From assembly GCF_036417845.1 (NCBI RefSeq), contig NC_089984.1, positions 4,216,001 to 4,280,000 on the forward strand: a DNA stretch of 64,000 nt, written 5' to 3'. How positions within the stretch are numbered: the first letter of the stretch is position 1; each line of letters starts with the position of its first letter. Shown piece by piece: positions 1-12,273 of this stretch. The stretch is from Apteryx mantelli. Lineage: Eukaryota; Chordata; Aves; Apterygiformes; Apterygidae. Below the pieces are notes generated by a model, which saw nothing but the letters and a program-made list of their open reading frames with translations, did no database searches and was not told where the DNA came from. The translations under genes were made by a program, and so were the position numbers.

Positions 1-3000
1 AACAATAAAGTATTCAAAATGCAGCTAATCCTGGAAATAGTAGCTGAGCTATCCTCATACACACCTCTCACCCGCACACCTTGGGCAAGCTCTTTTACAT
101 AAAACACTGTGGCCTTATTTTTTTCAACTCTGATTTCCCTAGCCAATATAGTATTGTTTTTTAAATAGCAGGGGGGGGGTCAAATATCTCTTATAACACT
201 CAGTTCTTCTGTAGTCCTTGACGCTTCAGTCTGTCTCGCTTCTCCAAGGACATTGTTGCCATCTAGTGTGATGATGATGTGACTGCACTAATTTTTGATA
301 CAGAAAAAAATAGAGGAAAGAAATGCAGTATCAAAACCTGTGAGGCAAGATTATAGTAAAGCTAGACTGAACTTGGGAGTGAGCAGCAATTATCAGAGAA
401 GCATTTCAAAAGTTAGGTGGTTATAAGGACTGATTTGGTGGTCCTACATATAAGACAGGTTTTAGCCATGTGGTTGTGTTACCATACTTGTCATCTGCTG
501 TGTTCAGCTTTTAATTCAAAATGTTAAACTCACTCCTTTAATATTCTCTGTGTTCCTCCTTTTATTTGCAGTTTATGCTAGCAAAAGTCTAAAAAAAAAA
601 AAAGAAAGAAAAAAAATGACAAGCGTTTGCAAAGATACTCTTGATGCATTGATTCCAGTTGCAGTGTAAACGTAAAAGGAAAATGTACATTCTTTAAAGG
701 CAGTTAATCATACTGGAAAAAATTGTAGTATAGTAGAACACATAACCTTTAAAGAATATAGACATTACAATAACAAACCATTGTTGCATCAAAAGCTGGA
801 TTATGGAGCATCAGTTCTCAAGACTATTTGTCAAAGTGCCTAGATCAGTACCCTGAATCAAAGGGCAGTTAATTTGAGATACGGGAGGGAAAAAACATCT
901 GGAAATCCAGATGCATTCATCCCATTCCTCAAGACTAGCTTGCAAGGGACCCACATCTCAATGACATCTCATTTCAGGGATTAGGTCTTGACTGGCACAT
1001 TTTTGGCTGTGTTTCTTTCTTGGCCAAATTGTACGTTGGCCAGTTGTACTGAAACATGCCACAGGAAGCAGATACTATCCCAAGCACAGACGTGCTAAGA
1101 TGGCCATGCATTTCTGGAGTGACGATGTGCCAGCTCGGGCAGAGTAAGTGCCTCATGAAGATACCAAGATACCAAGTAGTTACCTCAGATGTGCCCTTCT
1201 TGGGAACGTGGTGAGATCAGATAGCTGAGCCTGAAATTTTCCTCTGTTGCCTCACAGTGAAGACCCCAGTCATTAGGGTATGAAGTGAGATGGAAATCGC
1301 TTTCCCTTAATCAAAAGCATATAGAAAAGGGGAGATAATCTCCCAAAGTTGGTCTATTTATAGTCTTGCTGGCAACCCAATGAGGAGACAAAATATTTCT
1401 TCAAATTTTTGAGATGCAGTGAGCATTTGTTTGGTATTTTCAGCACATGAGAGGAGACTGGGTTGATTTCCTATGCATTGGTACACAGCTAACAGGAGAA
1501 AATGGAATCATAATATATTGGACTCCTCTACGATGCATGTGAACAAGAATTACAGCTGAAGAGCTAACTTAAGTTCTGCAGCTTTTTAACTCCTGAACTC
1601 TTGGCTTCACAGCCTTCCTATTCTTTGAGCAGAAAGATTTTCTTTGCCCACCACAATTTGGGTGTAAATCTGAAGTGATTTACATTTTGAGGTTTATATT
1701 TTAATGAAACTTTCCTTTGCTGCCCAACCCTTTCTTTGCTGACGGCTCTTAAAACCATTAATTAGCTATAGGAAAAATTGTCAGAGATGTAGCTGTTGAG
1801 TCAGTCTGGAGCTATGGCTATCCTTGGGGGAAGATTTTATTTTCAGGAGTTGGCCATTTTTAGCCTTTATTAACCTCTTTCACAGCCTTTTTTATCTGCT
1901 GAAAGTTTGTGCACTGGCATACAACCCTGATGAATTAAAATCAAGCAAATTAATATTTCTAGTGTTTGCGGGGTAGGAATGTGCACATGCATGCATGTGT
2001 AGCTAGGACTGCAACACACGCAATTACCCTTCGGACCTGTCACGATACACTTTTCTAAATCCACGTGCACCACCAGACGGATACTGCACCTCTCTGCTCC
2101 TTATTTGTCCTTTATGCATGGTGTTATCAGCCCCAGTGGGATCCCCCGATGTTCACGTAGAGGTTGTGCTCAGCCTGGGACCAGCGAGGCAGCTGATGAG
2201 GATGTCTGGTCCAAGCGTGGCCTCAGCCTTAAATTAGAGTGGCCACAGTTAGTTGTTCCTTTGGCAGGCTCCCAAAACTCAGCTGACAATGCAAACCACA
2301 AAATAGGAATAGCAATTTTTCAAAGGCATGAGTCTCAGGCCTAAACACAGGAAGGGAAAAAGCTCTCCTTTTCCCTTGGGACTCCCTCCCTGCTGCATTT
2401 CTAAGGCTTGCTAGGAGAAAAAATAAATAAAGAAATAAATAAAAAATTAAAAGTGACTCTGGTATTGCCTAAAAATAAATAAATAAAGGACTTTTTGAAA
2501 TCTGAACCTAAAGCAAAAACTCCCAGCTGTGTCCCTCTATAAATCCTGTGTTCTTAAATAACTGCCCCCTCTGCTCATCAGTATGAACTGAAGCCTAAGG
2601 GACAACTTGTTTGACGTATGCAGGTTTTGTAACTGCCAGAAAAAGTAATTTTTTTTGAGCCGTCCTATATTGAGCTGCTTCTCTTGAGATATATTCAAAT
2701 AGCACAAGCAAAGGGAATGCATTTCAGGATTCAGGCCGGTTACAATGTGACCCAAAGGATGGGGGTGGCCCAAAGGATGGGGAGTGAGCTGGAGAAGCAG
2801 GCAGCAGCTGGGAGAGCCCAACTCATCCAGGACACAAGAGAGATTGCTTTTCTGATGGCCTGCAAAGTGGGGATATGTTATGTCGAAGGCAGCCAAGGGC
2901 TAGCTTGCCTGGATCTAAATCTTTTCTGCCGTAACTAACTGAAGCGTTGCTGTCCTTGTGACATAATACCGTTGTGATGTGCAAACTCAAAGATGAGGAA

Positions 3001-6000
3001 ATTATATGTGTAGCATTAGGCACAATGATGTGCAACATATCCTTTTCTTTCAGCACATAACGTAGCATATGGATTTCTTCCATTACTGTATTCAAAGTCA
3101 TATTTCTCCTGGGAAATAAGAATGCAACTGGCTTGGCAATATTGTCGAGATGGGGATTTTCTACAGAAACAAGCAGCCAAAGCTGCTCGAAACTACCACA
3201 TATATACATGGCAATTTTTGCAAAGCTCTGGGTAGAATGGGTTTTACACTCTGCTCTCCCAGTAGACTAGAATGGGGACTCAAGAGTTAAGTAAGTGCAA
3301 ACAACTAAAATACATCTGATCATACAGCTGCAGATCTTATAAAGTCTTTGTGGATTCCTCGGTCAGTCCCAAGTGGAATGCTTTAACGCACCAGGCACAG
3401 TCATTTGCTTCACTTTTTTTATATGCTGACTTTGCAAACGAAAAATGTTGCTTTATTTATTTGTACAGCGTTATTAGGTTAAAAAAAAATTGACCCTTTA
3501 ACTTCCTGGTAAAAATTAGATACTTATACTTAAGGCCGGAAAGAGGAAATGAAGAGGAACAGCTCCAGAGCAACGCAAAAACAAGAGTAGGATGCTATTT
3601 GTTTTTAATAAGCCTACTCATTTGACCATCTGACCACTCCTTTTATGGACAAAAATGAGGTTTTTCCCATGACTGCTTTTATGACTGTGCAAAAATAGTC
3701 TTCAGTTTTGCCTTGTAAATCACATAAATATACATTCCAGAGTGCAAATCATTGCTGAAAAACCCTCCCAGAGAGCAAGTGTTCCACCTATTTCCACATT
3801 TTTTTTTTTTAGTTCTTCTCTTACCATAATTGTTTGAAGGTTCATCTGATTACTACAAAATACATTTTTCTAAATATAAATCCAACAATAGAAGGCCTGG
3901 AGGTCGCCTGGGCTGGTTATTCCATGGATCTAGCGCTCTCTTTATTTTTAGCAGTCCTTGAGGCACGCGCCTGCTTTCCTGCTGTCCTGTGGTGACATCT
4001 TCTGGGCCCTACTCAGACTGCATGAAAACAGATCCTGTGACATTGGCGGAAGGCAGCCCCAAACCCTCCAAATTCTGGGCGTTAAGGGACTTCTGAACTG
4101 AACCAAAATCTCGCTCTTCTGTTTTCCCACAAGGATTATTCTCCTCAGCAATTTCTTAGGTGGCCAAAAAATACATGAAATCAAACAAAACAACTCCCCC
4201 AGTTGCATCCTAAGAGCTAATTTGCTTTAATTTTATTATTCTGTATCACTATTAAGCAGTAGCAGAGGAGGGCTCAGGAGTCTGGTCTGGGGTGTAAGTC
4301 ATCTCTTGGCTTTCCAACATCACACATTTTGAACTTTGCTGTGGAAAGCCTTTGTCCAAAGGCTACTTTAACTTCCAAAATGACCATGTCCCCAAATAAA
4401 GCTTTTGTTCGGGCAGAAGTGTAATGCCCTGGCTATGCATTTTTCATCGTGGAGCTGTACATAGGGGAATCTAAGGCAATTACCACAAGCTTTCCTCTGT
4501 GCAGCTCTTTAACACCGTCCACTTGGTATGGAGGTCTTCTGCTCCCAGCGCAGTCAGTCACTGCATATCTAGGAGGAAGTCTGGCCAAGAGGCTGATGCA
4601 CCCGTGTCACCTGGCATGTTGATTTGATCCAAAGGTGTCCTTGGTCCTCACATAGACAAGTACTACAGCTAAATATTGAACAACAGCCCGGCAGCAGGAA
4701 TGGACGTGGCAGGGATTCACCCCAGCACATAACAGTGCCCCACAAGGAAGGCCTCTAGACATCCCAGGCCCCCTTACTTCTCCCTGAAAGCCTCTAGGGC
4801 TGCTCTAGAAAAATTGCACTTCTCCTCCCTCCCCTTGAAAGACACTGGCATCCCAGAGAAAGGAGCCCAGGCCCTTAAAGCAGTGACCAGATGGGGTCCT
4901 GTGTTGCCTTTGGGCTCAGGCTCAAGGCACACGCTTCAAGGTAAACCTTCTGCACATGCAAGGCAATAGCCAGGGATCCTTGCCAAAACACAAGGAAACT
5001 GTTTACTGATGCTGACCACCTCTGGGGTCAAGCAGTCGCAGAGTAGGAGGTTTTGCAACATAGTTTTACAGTTAGGTTTCTCATTTTCACCATTTTATTT
5101 GAAAGAAGCTTATAAAGAACGGGCCTCAGCTTTAGGTGAGCTAATCAGTAACTATTCACCCAGCTCTAATCCACTGTAGCCTCATGGATAATGAAGTGGA
5201 ACAATGCAAACATTGAGTAGAAGAGCCCAGTGTATTTAACAAGTGAATACACACAACTCTTTCAGCACCTTCTCATTCAATTAAATAACCCTACAACATG
5301 GGAAGTAGACTTGACAGCACACAGAAAAGTCAATGATGATTTAAAAAGTGGTGCTAAGCAGTGCCAGTTTGAATACAAGTCTCATCACACATGAAAATGA
5401 TGTTATGCAGCTGCATGCCAAATTAAGTGTTTCCTGGAAAAGGGAGCATTAGCACAGTTAGTCTGGTATTCTGTCTATCACAGGTCACTAATTTTATCCC
5501 ATTTTCCCTGTATCAAGTTGAAAAGCTTGGGCTGAAAGAGGTTCTCAGTCATCTTGAGGCTGAATTGTGTCTCAAAGAAAGAGACTAGGCAAGAACGAGC
5601 TACTGCTCTGCACTGACCTGCAGTAAGTATGGGGTGGAAGAAAGAGGTGAAAAAGTAACCGTCTTTTATGGATCGACAATCAGACAATCAGTTTGATCTT
5701 AAGCATACAAGAAAAACAAAATCATATCTACAATGCAGGCATATTTAATACTAAGATTTTCTCAAGCATCACAGACAACTGCATGGTGCTTTGTCTCTGT
5801 CTCCCCTTTCTTCCTGCTTGTAATCCCTCTGACAATTTTGTATTCAAGAAGATGCAGAATTTTCTGAGCCCTGCAGGTAAATGACCTATGCCTTTGGTTG
5901 GTGTCTGACAAATACTATTCTTTTTTTTTTTTAAACGGGAAGTTGGCAAGCAGGGGAAAACAGGGAATTTCAGAAAGGAAATTCTCCCCTTCGGTGTGCT

Positions 6001-9000
6001 ACCTGGCTCAGGGCAATAGGAAAAAGATACCAGTGCACTACATACCCAACCTCAGCCAGTTCACAGAGGACTTTTTCACCTAGAAAGGGTAAAACATTGC
6101 TCTTTATACATGTCTCTCTTTTAGCTGTCCTAGACAAGTGATCTCTGAAGCTTCTCCTAGTTCCACAAGGAGGTGAGGCTGGGCATCCTTATGCTACAGC
6201 TCTTTAGCCTACCTGGACATGCCTGGTCCACCAAAAGAAATCATCCAAACTGCAGTTTTGTCCTAGTTATTCTTTATCTCCAGAGCACATCAGACAGGGA
6301 GCCCTCCCCACCGCATCCCATGTGGTAAGTAGTCTTTGGTCTCCAGTTAAGGGACAAGGGAAGGGTGAGGGGAAAGCCTGGCAAGCAACTGTGTGTTGGG
6401 TGACTTGGTAGGGGAACAGCTTTTGGCCCTCAAATACTTCCACAGGGTCTGTGTGGCCAACCCTCAGAGTGGGACAGCTGACCTGCTTGATTTACTGGAA
6501 AGATCACCTTTTTTAAGCACTATCCTACTTAAAAGTGCAGAATTCTTGTGTAATTTGGGCCTCATTTTTGATTTTTCTCCTGCATTGCAGGAACAGAGAA
6601 ATGGTCAAAGAGGCTTTACCCAGGAATGCCTGCTGAATCAAAATCGCAGGGTATCAAGCTTGTAAGCTAATGAATTCCCTCTTCGCTGTGCTGAGATAAC
6701 TCATGGACACAGGAGCAGCAGCTGCTGCAATTGAAAAAGGAAAGGAAAGAAAAAAAAGGAGGGGGTGATCCCTCCGAGGAGAGGGGAGTACTTCTCATCA
6801 GCAGATGAGACAGCCTGAATACTAACTCAGCCTCAAAAACATGCTGCAAAACCTACACTTCTTTCTCCTTACTTTCTTGAGATAAATGTAATCACGCTTG
6901 TGCTAGGGACCGAGTGACCTGGTAGCATCAGTGTCAGACACATCGCCAAACAAATCACTGTTCGCTCAAGAAAGCCTTCTGCCTTGCGAGGGAGACGGAG
7001 CAGCCCATAACCCATGAAAGGACAACCGCCCTGAATAGCTCATTAGTGGACAAAGTTATTAATACACCCACGGTGGAGGAGCTAGAAGTAGAGAAACGCG
7101 TTATAAGATGAACAACACGCAAACGGTAATTCCCAGCTCTATAAGCCACCCCACACAGTGCTCAGACTTGTGTTCACTTCAATAAAAAACAAATCTGACT
7201 ACACTAGAAACAAGAAGGAAAGTGGCAGAGGCCAAAAGAAGAGAAGGTGCTGCAACTTCTCCCAGATCCTATCAGAAGACCACGGCGTGCGTTAAATGCT
7301 AATTTGGCCCTAAGTGTTGCCGTGCTGATGAGCTCCTGGCGATGGGAATGTGGAAGCCTCTCCACCATGGGATGCCTGGTTTTGGTACCGTACAGTCCGA
7401 GTCTAGAGGACAGGAGGCGCAAGAGCCTCAGTGAACAGCTCTGGTCTTTTCCAGCACCCCTGGGCTTTCGGAAGCACAGACTTGTTTCCTCTTCACAGCT
7501 TTCTTGCCATCTCCACGCCACCCCTCCAGTAATATGTTTTGCAAAAGCTGTGATGTGGCCTCTAGTTCACAAGCTGTGAATTAAGAGCTGCAATGAGCCG
7601 AGGGAAATTGAGTTTAGTGTTTTTTACTTGCTGGTGTTCTAATACCAATTGCAAAACGCCCCAAGAGGAAGTTAGGACACACACTGTTTTGTTAAAGCTT
7701 CTGATTGAACAGAGAGCTGTACATTTAACTTACAGACCAAAGGGGAAAACTCAGACTAGACAAAACCAGTCAGTCCTGCCTGTTGCTTTTATGGCATATA
7801 CCACAAGGGGGACTCGTCTACAATTTTATAGGGCAAAAGGAGAAGGGTGAAGGCAAGGATGAATCAATCAGTTCTGCAGTTGAATATGCAGAGACCATTT
7901 TAGGCTGTGAGTTTTTAAACCTGCAGGCACTGTTAATCTGCAAAATTCATTAAACGGGTTTATCCGTTTATGTTCATTTCCAACTGCTGTTCTGTTTCCT
8001 TGCAGCCCCTGCTTTTACACTGCGAGTCATGAATTCCAAATATCCTCTTAATTTTTTTGGACATTGATTTGAGAGACTTACTTTGCTGAACCACTAGATG
8101 AAAACCACAGACAGAAAACTGGACCACCCAGAGAAACCTCCAATTATAACCCAGGCCTGGGAGAGCCCGCTGGGGTGCCGAGGCCGGAAAATGGTGAGAA
8201 AAGGTGTGCGTTGGGGGTTGATGTTTGGGCAGTAGAGTAGGAGACCGGAGCTACGCACTGGAAGAGTGCCAGAAGGAGGATGTGCACGGCCCGGCGTCGA
8301 TGCACTTGAGCCATTCCTGGAGTCACCTCTGCCTTGGAGTAATGCATTAAAACCTGGCAGAAGAACAATAAAAGTACTATTTAAAGGGTCTGCTAACAGG
8401 AGCATCTATCGACATGCTTTGCTGTACTGCTCGCTAGTGTGCTGCTATGATGAAAGCTCAGTATTGCCCAGCTACATACATCACTTTCTGCCCTTAGATA
8501 CAGCACAGCCTGTAAGGCTTAGCAGCATTTAGAGCTCGCTCTGGATGATATACTGAAAAATCAAGCTTCAAGTGCACAAGCTGTGTTCCCTTTAACTTTC
8601 AGAAAGAGAATACAGCAGGGAGAATAAATACCACGCTGAATTGTCTGCACTGTGCCTTTCTTAGCTAGCATGCAAAAAAAGCCCTGAGTTTCTTGTTAAC
8701 TGAAATAGTGTTACTGTGAAGCTACATTTAGCAGGAGGATGTGGGTTCATAGGCAAAGTCACAAAAGAGAGTGACTAAAATGAAACTGGGCATTAACTGA
8801 ATATTCAAATAAAGTTGTAGGTGACCTCGCAATTACTTTAAAAGCCTTCCCAAAGAAGAGATATTATCATTGTAATTAGAACTTCATTTTAGTGTGAAAA
8901 TTTGTATTACACAGCTGCCACAATTCTCATTATAAGTGAGCAAATAATTGTCCTTACTCCACATATTAAATTCCTATTATATCTTCAAAGCATCAATGAA

Positions 9001-10929
9001 AACCGAGAGTCCTCACTTTCCAAGGCTGTGCTAGAGGACAACACTTGAAATATTCTATTAATCAAAATGTAACAATGAATGCTCCGAGCACATTCATATC
9101 TCATGGTGGACGTGCCCATCTTCAGCCAATGATGACTGGCTAATTAATGATTTTTAAGATCTCAGCTGTGTACCTCAGTAGGAAAAGAAAGTAATCCATG
9201 AGTGACAGAGCTGGAGAAGCCTCCTTCTATTTGGATTTCTCTCCTCTGTCCCTCTGCTATCCACAGCACAACAGTCACATCAGGTGTTTCGAGTCCACCA
9301 GGACACCCTCAGCAGTCATGAAACAGCCGCGTGTATCCTGGCCGGCCATTTCACTGCTGCCAAATGAGTGGATAATGGCTGAATTTTTGTCGTCTTCTTG
9401 GGTGGATGGAAGTCTTCGCTTCATTCTCACTTTCCTCTACCCACCTGTCAATTTTCCTGACGCTTGCAGGAACTTAATTATCTTTGAGGCAACCAGCCCT
9501 CCATCAAATTTGGATGAGATTGCTCAAGAGGTTCAGAAATTATTCAGAGCAGGAGTGACAGGTGTGCGGACAGTGCAGTCACGTAAGTGTTTCCCTAGGA
9601 AATCCAACTGAAAACAAGGTGGTATCAACAATGTTAGAAAAACAGAGGCCCTCAAATCTTAGGAGAGCTGATTAGTACCTCACACCTGCTGATGGACTAA
9701 TTTTGACCGGACATCTGTGAAGCACGGGGTGATACATGAGCATTTGTGTAGTGAAGTTGAGGTGCTCGAGTTGAGCACTTCCCACAAAATACGTGTGTGA
9801 CTACAGTTAATGGGGCTCTTTTTGCCAAACATAAAGACCACCGTCAAATCTGCAGATGAGACAGTCACTTGGAAAAGAACTTGAATTCCTGAGATTCAGG
9901 GCAGTACACCAGCAGCTAGCTAAAACACTGGCCGACCTTAAGGTGCTTGTGCCATGTCATAAATCCAGATATTTTTAATGCAGTCGAGCAAGCCTATGGA
10001 CAAGGAAAACTTGATGTGCAGTACAGTGTAGGGAGATGGCACCTCAGAGGTCCGAGGTCCTTTGGGTGGACCTCTGGCATCTCTAGCACAGAGCTAAAAA
10101 ATCAAGGTAAAATCAAATAAAAATAAAATCAAATAAACCCACTGACCTGAAATCAGTGCAATGCTCAACACGCAGCTGTAACCAAAAATAGCCAACACAA
10201 CGTTGGGGACTGAGCTCATGACAGAGATGTCATTTTTACCTTTGTATTTGCATGAAACGAGAAAGCGGCTGGGAGAGCCACGCACCCCTTCAGTGCAAAA
10301 CCTGCTGTAGAAGCTGCTTACAAGAAAGGCAGAGGGAAAACTTCACTGGATGGTAATGCCTTTATTGAGAAAATACCTTTTGCTGAAAGTTCATTGTGTT
10401 TATCGAACGGATGCTTTGGCCAGGCTGCCTTGCGAGAGCCAGCTGATATTTGTGCATCCTCATGCCAGCATTCTTCACAACTGATCTGGTTTTAAAGCCA
10501 CCTTGATGGCAACAGTATGGAATCAACTCTCATAAATCGAGCTGCCAAAAGAGAAATGTGAAAAGAGGACTGGGACCTATCAGTCTAGGGAGGGTTACAT
10601 ATTTACACTTAAAAAGGATATGGCCTGAATCCCTGGACTCAGCAAGAGAGAACTAATATGGCTCAAGCTGGGTGCGCATGAAAAAAGGCCAGCTGTAAAA
10701 GGTTTCCCTAATGAGTTTAGTATTAAAAAAAAATGGAACTAAGCCAATCCCCGCTCCAGCTGCCGCGTGGCTCTACCCCACATGCTCATTTCCAAGGGGA
10801 GTCCATGGAGCAGCATTGAGAGTGCAACAGCAGCAGCCCCAAGCCTGCCTCCCCAGCAAGCCATGCCCAGGAGTGCAGGGTTGGGTCTGTGACTGCCCCA
10901 CGAAGAAATAACTCTGGAACTGGAGAGCC
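1..10929. other. Intergenic DNA downstream of PCDH15, no gene recognised
   Basis: AT-rich sequence with scattered short open frames on both strands. None shows protein-family similarity, exon structure or conserved composition. Only simple repeats (near 2418-2488) were recognised. An unrecognised non-coding RNA cannot be excluded. Confidence 0.6.
2418..2488 (+). repeat. (AAAT)n simple repeat, interrupted
   Basis: Two AAATA-rich stretches (2418-2452 and 2471-2488) with imperfect tetranucleotide units. Confidence 0.8.
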
Positions 10930-11826
10930 GTTGTCTTGTGAGTATGGGGTTGGCCGTCAATGTACCACAAGGGTATTATGGTCGCGTGGCGCCCTGTAAT
11001 AGTTTAGCTCTCCAGGGGGGGTGGACATCAAGGCAGGGCTCATCGACTCAAACTACATGGCGAAGTGAAGGTTGTGATCCATTACACCGGATCCCAACCC
11101 CTGCGATGTACACAGGGAGACCAAACAGCCCAACTGATACGTGAGCGGATGGGGTCCCCGCTATCCAGGAAGGAGATTCCTTGTGGCCCACCCTGCAGCC
11201 AGGTGGTTTCGGGTCTTACAGGGCGTGTAGTGTGGGTGCATGATCTGGCTAAACCTGAACAGTTGGAAGGGGAAATTATTGTGGATGGGCCAGGAGATAC
11301 CCACCTGCTACTAATCAAAGGCGGAAGTGTCCCAGTCTATGTTCCCTTCAGGAGACTCTTGTCCAGAGAACCATGACCTGATGAATATGCTGAGCGGAGC
11401 CGTGACATTGCTGCTCTCCATCCTAACCCTGTACCCTGATGGCAGTTGGGACACCAAGGGAACTGCATGAGCATATCGAACCCAACATCCAGAAGATAAA
11501 GAGCCTACTTCAAGTATTACATGATGTAAAGTGCGAAGAATCAGCATGGGACAACACTTGGCAGTGAGTGTCGTCATGGCTGTCGAATTCAGGACTATGG
11601 GGAAAATGCGTTATGCTCCTGGTCTTCTGGGTTGATCAGTTTTGTGTGCATACATGTTATAATTTACCATATATTTACTATATATATATTAGTATGTATA
11701 TTCACCATGATTTAGTTGCTTGTACACCTTAGCTGTTTAGTTAGGCTAATATCGGAAAGGCGTGTCTGAACCTTTTCCACACCCTGGTGGCACTGATACC
11801 ACATCCCTGTCAGTCAAGGGGTGGAG
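10930..11826 (+). mobile_element. ERVL-like endogenous retrovirus, internal 3' fragment with broken dUTPase
   Basis: The plus strand carries recognisable dUTPase motifs in three different frames: GYYGRVAP (10971-10994, motif 2), AGLIDSNY (11033-11056, motif 3) and GDQTAQLI (11116-11139, motif 4). Two frameshifts separate them, one around a G7 run at 11015-11021 and one near 11057-11058. The third frame stays open to a stop at 11374 and encodes a tail of unknown role. The usual C-terminal glycine-rich motif of dUTPases was not seen. A polypurine tract (aaggggtggag) ends at 11826, directly before the LTR. A dUTPase near the 3' end of pol is typical of ERV-L (class III) elements. No gag, protease or reverse transcriptase was found upstream, so the copy is 5'-truncated and cannot be active. 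The left border is approximate. Confidence 0.78.
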
Positions 11827-12273
11827 TGTAGTGAGAAGACCCGTGGAAGATCCAGCGAGGAGACAGTGACCGGCAGAGTATGTGGTAGCAGCCCCAGCGT
11901 GTGAAACTACACACGGACCAAATTCCTACCAGGGCCAGGCACGCGTACTCCGTTTTGTCAACAACGTCTAGCTGCTTCCCAGGCAGTAGCTACTCAAGGT
12001 TAGCACAGGTGAGATGAGGAAACAGTTCTAGTAGATTTAAGGGGCTCTTAGGATACAACGAGTTGAGTCCCACCTGGGCATCTGACCCGTGTGTCCGACC
12101 CGTGCCTCCAGCTGCCTCCCATCAGCGACCCCTCCATGTGGTTCCCAGGGCTCCCTGTGCAGCTTGGAGTGTAAGTAAGTCCTGTATTAAATCTATCCTG
12201 TTTAACTCCTTATGAACCTTGAGTGTCTTTCCCCACCAGTATCCAACCCTCTCTTGCCCACCTTGCGGTCACA
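11827..12273 (+). repeat. 3' LTR of the ERVL-like element
   Basis: The LTR begins TGTAGTG immediately after the polypurine tract and ends near GGTCACA, giving TG...CA termini and a length of about 447 bp. A poly(A) signal ATTAAA lies at 12186-12191, about 80 bp before the right end, as expected for an R-U5 region. No second copy was noticed in the window, so the 5' LTR is missing. With one end lost, the target-site duplication cannot be tested. The right boundary could shift by a few bases. Confidence 0.7.

Noticed and set aside
2823..3209. 128-aa minus-strand open frame
   Set aside because: No similarity recognised; overlaps another frame on the opposite strand and shows no exon signals.
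9198..9611. 137-aa plus-strand open frame
   Set aside because: No recognised family, no splice context, in intergenic DNA; length is within chance for this much sequence.
11827..12273. Target-site duplication for the ERVL-like LTR
   Set aside because: The 5' end of the element is missing, so flanking duplication cannot be matched.
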